In this document: positions 43,915 through 52,309 of the stretch, piece after piece
Layout: the number at the start of each line of letters is the position of its first letter
How positions within the stretch are numbered: the first letter of the stretch is position 1
Origin: Desulfobulbaceae bacterium
GTDB lineage: Bacteria > Desulfobacterota > Desulfobulbia > Desulfobulbales > Desulfocapsaceae
DNA length: 64,000 nucleotides
Direction: 5' to 3'
Assembly (NCBI GenBank): GCA_031287565.1
Contig: JAITSS010000052.1
Coordinates: 1 to 64,000, forward strand
Translations under genes and position numbers: made by a program
Notes under the pieces: model-generated
What the model was told of the DNA's origin: nothing
Database searches by the model: none
The model's input: the letters and a program-made list of their open reading frames with translations, nothing else

Positions 43915-45105
43915 TTATTCAACAAGATACCGGGGCGTCGCACAACAGCTTTCGTCATCAATAATGGCGATGGCGATGAGCAGCCGGGTTAATTCCAGCA
44001 AATCGCCGAACCGCAAACGCTCGCCGGTGGTGTGCACCAAATCCATGCCGGTGGCGACAATCGCCGTCGGAAGTCCCTTCTCATTGAAAATATTGGCGTC
44101 GCTGCCGCCGCCGGCGATAACAAATTCAAGCTCTTTGCCCAGACTGCGCCCAGCTGTCTGAATGCGCCGGGCCACCGGTGAATCGGGCGCGAGCCGCATG
44201 GCCGGGTATTCGGCTGCGAGCTTGATGTCTACGGTGGGTCTTCGCGGGCCGCTTTCGGTCATCGTTTCCGGCCAAGCGGCGGCGACGCGGGAAAACGCCT
44301 GCGCAATCGCCTCGCTGTGCGCCTGTAATTTTTTCGGATCGTGGCTGCGGACTTCGCCGTCGATGACCACGCATTCCGGCACGATGTTGGTGGCGACGCC
44401 GCCCGCGATGACGCCGAAATTGGCCGTCGATTCGGCATCGAGCCGCCCCAGTTTGATGGCGCTTATCGCCTTTGCCGCCACGGCGATGGCGTTGATGCCC
44501 ATTTCCGGTTGCAAACCGGCGTGCGCCGATGCGCCGGTGATGCGAATAGAAAATTTGTTGGCCGCCGGCGCGCCAATGATAACGCGGTCTATTCCTGACG
44601 AATCAAGGGTGTAACCATATGTGCCGCGCACTTTGGCCGCATCGAAGCATCTCGCACCGAGGAGGCCGATTTCCTCGCAGGTGGTGATGAGAATTTCAAT
44701 ATCCGGATGGCTGGCCTGGTGTTCTTTCAGTAGCCGCATGGTCTCAATAATCGCGGCGATGCCCGATTTGTCGTCGCCGCCTAAAACGGTGTCGCCCATG
44801 CTGGTGAACATTTCACCATCGAAACGCACGCGGACGCCTTCGCCGGGTTGCACCGTATCCATGTGGCAGGAAAAGAAAAATCCGTCGCGCTCCGGCTGGT
44901 CGCCTTGGAAACGGAAATAGAGATTGCCGCTGTCCGCGCCGGTTTCGGCGGCGGAATCATCTTCTGAAATGTCGGTCGCGCCCAGGTCGGCGAACAGTTT
45001 TTTCAGATAATCGGCCATGGCCCGTTCGTGGCGCGATGGACTGGAGATTTCGCACAAACCGATAAATGTTTTGGCCAGGCGTTCCCGGTTGATGGTGATA
45101 TTCAT
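43915..45105 (-). CDS. M20-family peptidase (PepT-like)
   Basis: 396-residue zinc metallopeptidase. Metal ligands and catalytic residues lie in FFSCHMDTVQPGEG (His, Asp), VLGGDDKSGIAA (bridging Asp) and TTCEEIGLLGARCFD (Glu pair), with SAHAGLQPEMGINAI in the dimerisation lid and the final His in MDLVHTTGERL. The pattern matches tripeptidase T-like proteins, which release the N-terminal residue of short peptides. Exact substrate is inferred by family. The ATG at 45105 has a weak ribosome site. Confidence 0.88.
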   Translation of the reverse strand: MNITINRERLAKTFIGLCEISSPSRHERAMADYLKKLFADLGATDISEDDSAAETGADSGNLYFRFQGDQPERDGFFFSCHMDTVQPGEGVRVRFDGEMFTSMGDTVLGGDDKSGIAAIIETMRLLKEHQASHPDIEILITTCEEIGLLGARCFDAAKVRGTYGYTLDSSGIDRVIIGAPAANKFSIRITGASAHAGLQPEMGINAIAVAAKAISAIKLGRLDAESTANFGVIAGGVATNIVPECVVIDGEVRSHDPKKLQAHSEAIAQAFSRVAAAWPETMTESGPRRPTVDIKLAAEYPAMRLAPDSPVARRIQTAGRSLGKELEFVIAGGGSDANIFNEKGLPTAIVATGMDLVHTTGERLRFGDLLELTRLLIAIAIIDDESCCATPRYLVE

Positions 45106-45175
45106 ATAAGTGATCCTTGCTGAAATTTTTAATTCGGATGTTAGCGTGTTAAAAAATTTTCTCTTAAATCGAAAA

Positions 45176-45955
45176 TTATTTCAGCAAAATGAACAGAGTG
45201 AAGTTGAAGTAAAATCCAGAAAGAGTAACCAAATATGGCCAAACTCGAATAACAGAACCATATTTTTCCAAGGAAAAATCATAGACATAAGAGATGGAAA
45301 ATAGTCCAAGTATTTCTTCAATGCGTTTGGCACAATCCCGGTAAAGCCTGATGGAAATTCTGAATCTGTTGAACAACAGTATCCAGGTAATAAAAAGAAT
45401 AAAACCGATAACTATAGGAGATACGATGGAATCTTTCTCATTCAGCCCAATAGCGGTTATCGTTAAACTCGCAGGCACAAATATTGCCCCAATTAGCCAA
45501 GCTATTTTTTCATAAGAAAGTTCGTTTTCAATGCATATTTGATACTGCATTATAAGATTTTTGATGGTTTCATCTTTGCCAAATTGTTTGATGGAACGAT
45601 TTATACGGTGAGTAATTTCCTGTCTGGCTTTTTCTGGCAAAGCAGTTCCTTTTAAGTAACGAGTCCATTCGTTAGCTTTGAATTCATAAATATCGTCATT
45701 TAATGATAAGGAATCTTCATTGTAAATTTTAATCTTATTTTTGGTTGGACGATCGGATATGGCATTGCGATAAATGATGAAAAAAATAACAAAACTAGAG
45801 AGAATAAATACGGAACCCACCAACTGGTGATAGTGGTATATGCCATTATTATTTTTGAATAATTTTAGATATAAAATTAAAGAAAACAGTAACGAATTAC
45901 AATATGTTGAAAACAAACGAAAAATAGTATCATATGTGTATAATTTCATATTCAT
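45176..45955 (-). CDS. AT-rich membrane protein coupled to ispDF
   Basis: 259 residues with about five membrane segments: two near the N-terminus (about 9-31, 43-62), two in the middle (IAWLIGAIFVPASLTITAIG and IVIGFILFITWILLF) and one at the end. A soluble region (about 65-140) separates the pairs and a helix with RLYRDCAKRIEEILGLF follows the second pair. Base composition is strongly AT-rich, like the IspF half upstream and unlike the rest. The ATG overlaps the ispDF stop (ATGA), so it is cotranslated. Family unknown; the arrangement of two helices followed by a charged helix recalls small membrane proteins in conflict systems, a weak resemblance. Confidence 0.72.
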   Translation of the reverse strand: MNMKLYTYDTIFRLFSTYCNSLLFSLILYLKLFKNNNGIYHYHQLVGSVFILSSFVIFFIIYRNAISDRPTKNKIKIYNEDSLSLNDDIYEFKANEWTRYLKGTALPEKARQEITHRINRSIKQFGKDETIKNLIMQYQICIENELSYEKIAWLIGAIFVPASLTITAIGLNEKDSIVSPIVIGFILFITWILLFNRFRISIRLYRDCAKRIEEILGLFSISYVYDFSLEKYGSVIRVWPYLVTLSGFYFNFTLFILLK

Positions 45956-47124
45956 TTACGTGTGGCGGTAACGATTGACAAAACCTGAATTCCCTCACCT
46001 CTACCAAACGCCGTCATATATTCACCTGATGTAGCAGTGATGCCGATGTCCTCGGAATTGATTTTGAGAATGCGGGATAAAGATAATTTCATTTCCTCTA
46101 TTTTAGGAGAAATTAGTGGAGTCATACATTCGATACTTATTGAAACGTGATTTATTGTATAATCCTTAAAATGTTTGAGCGCCTCTTTCAAATATTCTTT
46201 GCTGTCTGTTATATTCATTTCCTTGCACATATGATCACTGACTTTGCCAATAATATTGACGCCAGTAATACTGGAAATTGAATTAGTAATAGCATGTAGA
46301 ACGACATCCGCATCGCTATTACCTTCTAGCGGAGTCCATCCTTCAAAAATGACCCCGCCCAAAATAAGATTTTTTTTTCTATCGGCTATCTCAAATTTAT
46401 GACTATCCTGCCCTAATCCTGTTTTAATTTTCATTTGCGTTTTAGACTTGGCGCTGAGTAATGTCTCGATGAGTGTCAAGTCCTCCGGACGAGTGATTTT
46501 GATGTTGGTTCGTTCGCCTTCAACCAGCGCCACCGGAATCCCGGCCATTTCCAAAAGAGCCGCTTCGTCGGTGACATCCGCCTGACCGTACTGGGCGAAG
46601 GCGTCGAGCAGGAGCGATAGTCGCGCCGCCTGCGGTGTCTGCACCCGCCATAAGCCCTCGCGGCTGACGGTGGCGGCGATGCGTTGGTGTTCGTCCTGGC
46701 GCTTCAGCGTGTCGTATTCCGGGATGGCGGCAATCGCCGCGCCGTCTTGTCGCGCCGCCTCAATACAGCGGTCAATCAGCGCTTTGGTCAGCAGTGGCCT
46801 GGCCCCGTCGTGGATAAGAACGATTTCGTCGGTGGCGGGCACTGCCTTCAGCCCGGCCAGCACCGAATCCTGCCGTCGCTGACCGCCGGGGATACAGGCG
46901 ACACGCGGGCCGACGCAGTCATACGCGGCAAGAAGCGAGGCGGTTTCATCAAGGCGATCCGGGGGCGCGACAACCACAATCCGGTCAATGGCGGAATGAA
47001 GCAGAAATGGGCGGATGGCGCGGACAAGGACCGGCAAACCGGCCAGCATGGCGTATTGTTTGGGAATAGACATCCCCATGCGGCTGCCGGAGCCGGCGGC
47101 CACAATAACGGCGGCGCAGGTCAT
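45952..47124 (-). CDS. ispDF: IspD-IspF fusion with a divergent, AT-rich IspF half
   Basis: Would catalyse two steps of the MEP isoprenoid pathway: MEP cytidylyltransferase (IspD) and MECDP synthase (IspF). Residues 1-230 are a normal IspD (AAVIVAAGSGSRMG, PKQYAML, IHDGARPLLT). Residue 231 is a Met beginning IspF: IKTGLGQDSHKFE carries the metal Asp and His, DADVVLHAI the third metal His, and GITATSGEYMTAFGRGEGI the C-terminal loop. The usual HSDGD reads NSDAD and the central helix is SISSITGVNI, a divergent type. DNA before 46434 is AT-rich, after it GC-rich. Fusions of these enzymes are common in Proteobacteria, but this one appears to combine two sources. Confidence 0.88.
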   Translation of the reverse strand: MTCAAVIVAAGSGSRMGMSIPKQYAMLAGLPVLVRAIRPFLLHSAIDRIVVVAPPDRLDETASLLAAYDCVGPRVACIPGGQRRQDSVLAGLKAVPATDEIVLIHDGARPLLTKALIDRCIEAARQDGAAIAAIPEYDTLKRQDEHQRIAATVSREGLWRVQTPQAARLSLLLDAFAQYGQADVTDEAALLEMAGIPVALVEGERTNIKITRPEDLTLIETLLSAKSKTQMKIKTGLGQDSHKFEIADRKKNLILGGVIFEGWTPLEGNSDADVVLHAITNSISSITGVNIIGKVSDHMCKEMNITDSKEYLKEALKHFKDYTINHVSISIECMTPLISPKIEEMKLSLSRILKINSEDIGITATSGEYMTAFGRGEGIQVLSIVTATRK

Positions 47125-47144
47125 GATTTCAGGAGAAGAAAAAA

Positions 47145-47508
47145 GCGGGAGTGGGTTGTAAGCCGGATTCTGTACTCATAAAGAGCCGCGATCATTTAAC
47201 TGGGACGCCGGTCGCCCGGCGTCTCATGCAACCTACCCGAAGACATCGGACGGGCCGCCCTCAAACGTCTTCTTATTTGGTCTTGCTCCGGATGGGGCTT
47301 GCCATGCCCCGACTGTCGCCAGCCGGGCGGTGCGCTCTTACCGCGCCGTTTCACCCTTACCCGCCGCGTTCACGGCGGGCGGTTTGTTTTCTGTGGCGCT
47401 TTCCCCCGGTTGCCCGGCGTTCGTGTTACGAACCATCCCGCCCTGCGGAGTCCGGACTTTCCTCTTTGGCCGAAGAGCCGCCAAAGCGATCACGCGCCCA
47501 CTCCCGCT
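47145..47508 (-). ncRNA. rnpB: RNase P RNA (class A)
   Basis: Catalytic RNA that trims tRNA 5' leaders. On the minus strand the conserved core GAGGAAAGTCCGGACTCC (P4 region) lies near 47445-47465 and ACAGAATCCGGCTTA near the 3' end (47158-47172). The ends pair as helix P1: GCGGGAGTGGG (5') with CCCACTCCCGC at 47145-47155, followed by six T that should end transcription. About 364 nt, typical for a bacterial type A RNA. The ends are set from the P1 pairing and may be off by a few bases. It lies between the zinc-ribbon gene and ispDF. Confidence 0.95.
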
Positions 47509-47680
47509 ACGGCGGCACTGTACCGATGATGCGCCGGACGCGCCAGGGAAATCACGGAAGAGAGACGATTGGCCGCGCGGCCATCACTTTTACAGGGTAT
47601 TGAAAAGCTTTCCACCGGATGTCGGCCTGCTTGAGGATACCGGTAAGAGTCCCAGGTGGCTCCATCGCGGTTTGGGTCGC

Positions 47681-48397
47681 TTACGCTCCGCCCTCCGCTT
47701 GATAATAGACAATCCTTTGGCAACTGGGACATTCGTAGATGCTGTCGCCGCGCAACAGCAGATTAAACTGCTGCGGCGGCAGCTTCATGTGGCAGCCTTG
47801 GCACACCGCGCCTTCAACCTTGACGATGGCGATGCCGTGGCGGCGTTTGCGTAGCATTTCGTACTTGCGCAAAAGCGCCGCATCAATTTGGGCCGCCTCC
47901 TGGGCGCGGCGCGACAGCTTGTCCTTTTTCGCGGCGTTGGTATCGGTCACCGCTTTGCGCACCCGCTTGCTTTCATCGGCGATCAGTTTGGTTTCGCCGA
48001 TGATTAGATTTTCTTCCTCGGCGATGCGGGCGTGTTTTTTTTCCACGTCCTGCATGATGGTGAGGATGCGCTCTTCATTTTCTTTGACTACCTTTTTCGC
48101 CTCTTCAATCTCCTTTAAGATGGCCTGCTGCTCGCGACTGGTCTGCACCCGCATCATTTTGGCCTGGCGTTCGCGCACTTGGTCTTGCTTGTCGGCCATG
48201 TTGTCTTCGAGGAGTTTTTTCTCTTTTTCCAGCTCTTTGATGGCGGCGGTGATTTCCTCGATGGTTTCTCGGCGCAGGACGATGCCTTGCTCACGGCGGG
48301 CCAGAGCGTCTTCTTCGGCGCGGATGCCGCCATCGATCCTATCGAGTTCCAGGTCAATCCCCTGGAGTTGCACCAGCTGCGCGATATGTTTGTTCAC
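47681..48397 (-). CDS. Coiled-coil zinc-ribbon protein (DUF164 family)
   Basis: 238 residues. Residues 1-180 form a long charged coiled coil; the C-terminus has a C4 zinc ribbon with CQGCHMKLPPQ and YECPSCQRIVYY. This family is widespread and of uncertain function, often next to nif3, as here, and upstream of rnpB, an arrangement I associate with delta-type Proteobacteria. Start is GTG with AAGGAGA 5 nt upstream. Confidence 0.88.
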   Translation of the reverse strand: MNKHIAQLVQLQGIDLELDRIDGGIRAEEDALARREQGIVLRRETIEEITAAIKELEKEKKLLEDNMADKQDQVRERQAKMMRVQTSREQQAILKEIEEAKKVVKENEERILTIMQDVEKKHARIAEEENLIIGETKLIADESKRVRKAVTDTNAAKKDKLSRRAQEAAQIDAALLRKYEMLRKRRHGIAIVKVEGAVCQGCHMKLPPQQFNLLLRGDSIYECPSCQRIVYYQAEGGA

Positions 48398-48429
48398 ATT
48401 TCTCTCCTTGCGATGGGGTTACAGGGTTT

Positions 48430-49221
48430 TCAGCAATCCACAAGATTAAACGGTGATTGTTCGTTCGTGGCGCGGCGCGCGTCGATGCCCGCGCCACGCA
48501 GATGATCAGTGAGAATATCGACGGCCAGACGTTCGGTGCCGTAGTGGCCGCCGTCAATCAGGCAAAAACCGGCGTCGCAAGCCCAGCGGGCCATACTGTG
48601 CTTGATTTCGCCGGACAGATAGACGTCGGCGCCTAAATCGCGGGCCAATGGCGCGAATTCAGAACCGCTGCCGCCGCAGAGGGCGACGGTGGTTACCGTT
48701 GTCGGCATCTTTCCCGCCACTGCCAAGGCGCGGTTGGCGGTGGCTGCGGCGACCCGGCGCAACAATTTGTCGCCGGGCACAGCGTGGTCGAAGCGACCGA
48801 TACGTCCGAGACCGGCGTCGGCAAAACCAGTTTTTGTTTGCAACGGGCGGCAATGTTCTAGGCCGAGCGCCCGCGCTAAAGCGTCGCTGACGCCGCCCTG
48901 GGCGCTATCGAGATTGGTGTGGCAGGCGATGAAGGCGATGTCGTGGCGCAGGGCGGTTTTGACAATCCCGCCGAGGGGATCGCGGGTGTCGATGCGGGCG
49001 AGTGGTTTGAAAATCGGTGGATGATGACTGACGATGACCTGACAGCTATTGAGAATGGCTTCATCCAATATGAGCGGCGAAACATCGAGGCAGACGAGAA
49101 CGCGAGTGGCGCGCTGTGTGTCGTCGCCCAGCAACAGGCCGACATTGTCCCAGGGTTCGGCCAGCTCTGGCGGCGCCAGCGTGTCGAGATGCTCAAGCAG
49201 GTGGCGAATGCGGATACTCAT
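48430..49221 (-). CDS. Nif3-like dinuclear metal centre protein
   Basis: 263 residues from the ATG at 49221. Metal ligands lie in CQVIVSHHPPIF (His-His), AFIACHTNLDSAQGGV (His, Asp) and LIDGGHYGTERLA (His, Glu) and DVYLSGEIKH. The fold is linked to GTP cyclohydrolase I type 2/Nif3 proteins (YqfO/YbgI); function not settled, hydrolase of a nucleotide or heterocycle suggested for relatives. A frame extension to a TTG at 49248 would enter the upstream terminator and is not used. Confidence 0.88.
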   Translation of the reverse strand: MSIRIRHLLEHLDTLAPPELAEPWDNVGLLLGDDTQRATRVLVCLDVSPLILDEAILNSCQVIVSHHPPIFKPLARIDTRDPLGGIVKTALRHDIAFIACHTNLDSAQGGVSDALARALGLEHCRPLQTKTGFADAGLGRIGRFDHAVPGDKLLRRVAAATANRALAVAGKMPTTVTTVALCGGSGSEFAPLARDLGADVYLSGEIKHSMARWACDAGFCLIDGGHYGTERLAVDILTDHLRGAGIDARRATNEQSPFNLVDC

Positions 49222-49244
49222 TGTGAAAGATGCCGGATATACAA

Positions 49245-49277
49245 ACAAAAAAGGTACAGCCGTTTATGGCTGTACCT
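49245..49277 (-). terminator. Terminator of tRNA-Met
   Basis: AGGTACAGCC (49252-49261) and GGCTGTACCT (49268-49277) form a perfect 10-bp stem with a 6-nt loop, followed on the minus strand by TTTTTTG. It lies 133 nt downstream of the tRNA and just upstream of the nif3-like gene. Confidence 0.85.
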
Positions 49278-49410
49278 GGGTGGGCGAGACTTGGCGCGAC
49301 AAGGCCGTATCGGTATGGACAGACAATTTGTGTGTGGAGCGAAAACGACGTATTCAAAACGGCTGATGCCTTACGATTATGCGCCTTGCGCGCTGACGCC
49401 AAGCCATAAC

Positions 49411-49486
49411 TGGTGGGCGCAGCAGGGGTCGAACCTGCGACCGACCGGTTATGAGCCGGTGGCTCTACCAACTGAGCTATACGCCC
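49411..49486 (-). tRNA. tRNA-Met (CAU), elongator type
   Basis: A complete 76-nt cloverleaf including an encoded CCA (complement of TGG at 49411-49413). The acceptor stem GGGCGTA pairs with TGCGCCC, the D arm has AGCTCAGTTGGTAGAGC, the anticodon stem CCGG/CCGG encloses CTCATAA with anticodon CAT (49451-49453), and the T arm has GCAGGTTCGAACCTGC. A CAU anticodon can belong to Met or to lysidine-modified Ile2. The CCGGCTCATAACCGG stem and non-initiator acceptor (paired first position) favour elongator Met. Confidence 0.92.
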
Positions 49487-49658
49487 TTTCCAATGAACCC
49501 TTTATTAGAATGCGTATTAAGACAAAGGTCAATCGGAAAGATTTTCCCCCTGTCGCCCGTCTTTGTGAAATGCGGCCATTTGGCTTTTGCGCCCTTGTTT
49601 CTTTTTTGAGAATGATTATCAAGTGCAATTCCAGCCGTCGCCACGCGCCCGGCCACGC

Positions 49659-49687
49659 TTGTCAAGGCTCTGGATGTCCTGTAGAAT
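49659..49687 (+). promoter_or_regulatory. Sigma-70 promoter of the flavodiiron operon
   Basis: TTGTCA (49659-49664) and TAGAAT (49682-49687) with a 17-nt spacer, each 5 of 6 to consensus, 84 nt upstream of the flavodiiron ATG. The rest of the 280-nt region between tRNA-Met and this gene shows nothing else recognisable. Confidence 0.65.
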
Positions 49688-49770
49688 AACCAGATTTGGC
49701 AAGTGAGAATATCATCGGCGAGTCGCCGGTGTTGGAATTTTGAAACCTATTTTCTTTATGGAGAACATCA

Positions 49771-50964
49771 ATGGCTATTACGGAACTTGCCAAAGGGGTG
49801 TATTGGGTTGGGGCGATTGATTGGGATGTCCGCAGCTTCCATGGCTATTCCACTAATCAGGGCACCACCTATAACGCCTATCTGATTATCGACGAAAAAG
49901 TCACCCTCATTGATTGCGTGAAAGCGCCGTTTTTTGACGAGCAGGCGCGGCGCATCAAGGAGATCATTGACCCGGAAAAGATTGATTATCTCATTGTTAA
50001 CCACGTTGAGATGGATCATTCCGGCGCCCTGCCAAAAATGATGGAGCTAATCAAGCCGGAGAAACTGTTCTGTTCGCCGATGGGACAAAAGGCGATCATC
50101 GAGCATTTTCATCGCGAGGATTGGCCGTTTGAAGTGGTGAAGACCGGCGGCGAATTATCTTTAGGTAAGCGGGCGGTGCAATTTCTTGAAACCCGGATGC
50201 TGCATTGGCCGGATTCGATGTTCACGTATCTGAAGGACGAAAAGATTCTCTTTTCCAGCGACGCCTTCGGCCAGCACTACGCTTCCAGCGAGCGCTTCGA
50301 CGATCAGGTCAACCTGCCGGTGGTGATGGAGCATTGCGCCAAATACTACGCGAATATTCTTTATCCCTATTCACAACTGGTGCAGAAACTCCTGAAAACC
50401 GTCGCTGACCTGAAGCTTGAGTTCAACATCATCGCCCCGGACCATGGCGTCATCTGGCGCGATAAACTGAATACGATTGTCGCCGCCTATGATGAATGGA
50501 GTTCCGGCAAATGCGCCGATAAGGCTTTGGTCATCTTCAACACCATGTGGCATTCGACGGAAGCCATGGCCCAGGCGGTGATGCGCGGTCTGGAAGACGC
50601 GGGCGTTCAGGCCGAGTTGCTGAATCTTGACGCCTGCCACCGCAGCGATGTCATGACCGAGGTTTTACGCGCCAAGGGCGTGGTGTTGGGGAGTTCGACC
50701 ATCAACAACGGCCTTTTGCCGGAAATGGCCGGTTTTGTCTCGTACATGAAGGGCTTGAAACCCTTTGATAAAATCGGCGCCGCCTTCGGCTCGTTCGGTT
50801 GGAGCGGCGAGGCGGTTGGTCTGCTGACCGCAGTGATGACCGACCTGCATTTCACCTTGGTGGATGACGGCGCGATCAAACATAAATATGTCCCCACCCC
50901 GGCAGCGCTCGACCAATGTGTCGCCCTGGGTAAGCGGGTTGGCGAAGCGATGAAAAGTCACTGA
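49771..50964 (+). CDS. Flavodiiron protein (FprA/ROO type)
   Basis: Reduces O2 to water or NO to N2O to protect anaerobes. 397 residues: an N-terminal beta-lactamase-like diiron domain (about 1-250) with ligands in NHVEMDHSGALP, further His/Asp in LHWPDSM and SSDAFGQHYA, and DHGVIWR, and a C-terminal flavodoxin domain (about 255-395; VIFNTMWHSTEAMAQAVMRG for FMN). No rubredoxin or reductase domain is fused, so an external donor such as rubredoxin is needed. GGAGAA precedes the ATG. It heads a three-gene plus-strand run. Confidence 0.94.
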   Translation: MAITELAKGVYWVGAIDWDVRSFHGYSTNQGTTYNAYLIIDEKVTLIDCVKAPFFDEQARRIKEIIDPEKIDYLIVNHVEMDHSGALPKMMELIKPEKLFCSPMGQKAIIEHFHREDWPFEVVKTGGELSLGKRAVQFLETRMLHWPDSMFTYLKDEKILFSSDAFGQHYASSERFDDQVNLPVVMEHCAKYYANILYPYSQLVQKLLKTVADLKLEFNIIAPDHGVIWRDKLNTIVAAYDEWSSGKCADKALVIFNTMWHSTEAMAQAVMRGLEDAGVQAELLNLDACHRSDVMTEVLRAKGVVLGSSTINNGLLPEMAGFVSYMKGLKPFDKIGAAFGSFGWSGEAVGLLTAVMTDLHFTLVDDGAIKHKYVPTPAALDQCVALGKRVGEAMKSH

Positions 50965-50991
50965 CGATTTTCCCGAAACTTTGGACGAATC

Positions 50992-51465
50992 ATGATTTTC
51001 CCACATACCCTGCTGGTTTCCGGCAACGATTTTGAAGCCTGCTGCCAGCAGGCCCGCGATTTCCTTAAAACCAGCAAAGTGCTGGATTATGAACACCTGG
51101 AAATCGTCGAGGCGGAAAGCTGTTCCGGCGGCGATCCTAATTTCTGTCGCCGCCTCAACGCCTCAATCAAGAAGCACCGTGAGAATATCGCCTTTCTGGT
51201 CAACGAGCTGAACCAGATGGGCATCCATTCAGTCGAAGACATCGAGAATATGGAGCAGGGCTATCCCAGCAAAATTCTCCATATTCTCGGCCATTTACTT
51301 GACGGATACGTCTGCGTCGATTCCCGTTTTTACAATCTGGTTGATCGCAGCCACCATGTGCCGCAGGCCACGGTCGCCAATATCAAAAGTCTACCGCAAC
51401 TGTTCTGGCTGGTTCGCGTTAATGGCCACCGCGCCTCCGACCTTGAGGCGTCGCTGCTGCACTGA
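50992..51465 (+). CDS. Hypothetical protein downstream of the flavodiiron gene
   Basis: 157 residues, soluble, starting MIFPHTLLVSGNDFEACCQQA 27 nt after the flavodiiron stop. It has several cysteines (CCQQ, CSGGD, FCRR) and a helical middle (RLNASIKKHRENIAFLVNELNQMG). No family is recognised. The position suggests cotranscription and a possible link to oxygen or NO response; that is inference. Confidence 0.75.
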   Translation: MIFPHTLLVSGNDFEACCQQARDFLKTSKVLDYEHLEIVEAESCSGGDPNFCRRLNASIKKHRENIAFLVNELNQMGIHSVEDIENMEQGYPSKILHILGHLLDGYVCVDSRFYNLVDRSHHVPQATVANIKSLPQLFWLVRVNGHRASDLEASLLH

Positions 51466-51500
51466 AGCGCTCGGTATTCCACCAAGGCGGCGGTTTCTCT

Positions 51501-52217
51501 ATGCCTGACGACTATGAAGATGAGCCGCCGGAGCTATTCCAGCCGCTTTCACCCGGCGATTACGCCCGCTTTTATGCGTTGGAAATGGGCGCTTACGCCG
51601 ATGATGTCGCCTTTTACCGACATTTCCTCGGTCGGCGGGAGGCGATTCTTGAGCTGGGTTGCGGCGACGGACGCTTGGCGCGGCGCTTGACAGCCCTGGG
51701 TCACACGGTGATTGGCGTTGATAATTCCCTCGCCATGCTACGTCTGGCCGGGCGCGCCCCTGGTTTTGTCGCCGTGGCCATGGATATGCGGCGCTTGGCC
51801 TTTGCCGCCGCGCCGTTCTCTGTGGCGATCATCGCCCACAACACCGTCAATCTTCTGGCCGATGAAGATGAAGTCCGGCAAACGCTCCGCGCCTGCCGCG
51901 CCGTCCTGCGTCCCACAGGCAAGCTGCTCTTGCAACTCTTCAAGCCGGACGAGCCGCCGCCGGAGCGCAGGCTACAATTCACGATCATGGATTTGCCGGA
52001 AGGCGGCAAAGTCGTCAAAGAAATTATCCGCGAATATCCGCCGTCCGGCGAGACCATGCGTTTCGTCGAACGCTACAAATATCGGCCAGACCAGCAAAAC
52101 GGCGGACGATTCGCCAACTACCAACAGGAGATGACGCTTCTGGCCTGGAAGCCGGAGCGTTGGCGGCGGCTTTTTGTGGCAACTGGCTGGGCGCGTCCTT
52201 TTCTTTTCTCCGGATGA
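51501..52217 (+). CDS. SAM-dependent methyltransferase, class I
   Basis: 238 residues. Motif I is ILELGCGDGRLARRL (about 50-64), motif II-like VIGVDNSLAMLRLA, motif IV VAIIAHNTVNLL and motif post-IV LRPTGKLLLQLF. It fits a class I Rossmann methyltransferase; substrate not known. The start ATG follows AAGGCGG. It lies 35 nt after the hypothetical gene, in the same orientation as the flavodiiron gene, and faces der across 92 nt. Confidence 0.85.
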   Translation: MPDDYEDEPPELFQPLSPGDYARFYALEMGAYADDVAFYRHFLGRREAILELGCGDGRLARRLTALGHTVIGVDNSLAMLRLAGRAPGFVAVAMDMRRLAFAAAPFSVAIIAHNTVNLLADEDEVRQTLRACRAVLRPTGKLLLQLFKPDEPPPERRLQFTIMDLPEGGKVVKEIIREYPPSGETMRFVERYKYRPDQQNGGRFANYQQEMTLLAWKPERWRRLFVATGWARPFLFSG

Positions 52218-52309
52218 ACCAGAGCGCTTTCCTTTCGCCCAGAATCGGGCCTTGCTGGCGGCGCTGGAACCGGTGGCTGATGATTGCGCATCGCCCGCGA
52301 ACGGCGCGG

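Noticed and set aside
46434-46440. Separate ispF gene starting at the internal ATG
   Set aside because: No ribosome site precedes the ATG and the frame from ispD is continuous, so a fusion protein is the simpler reading.
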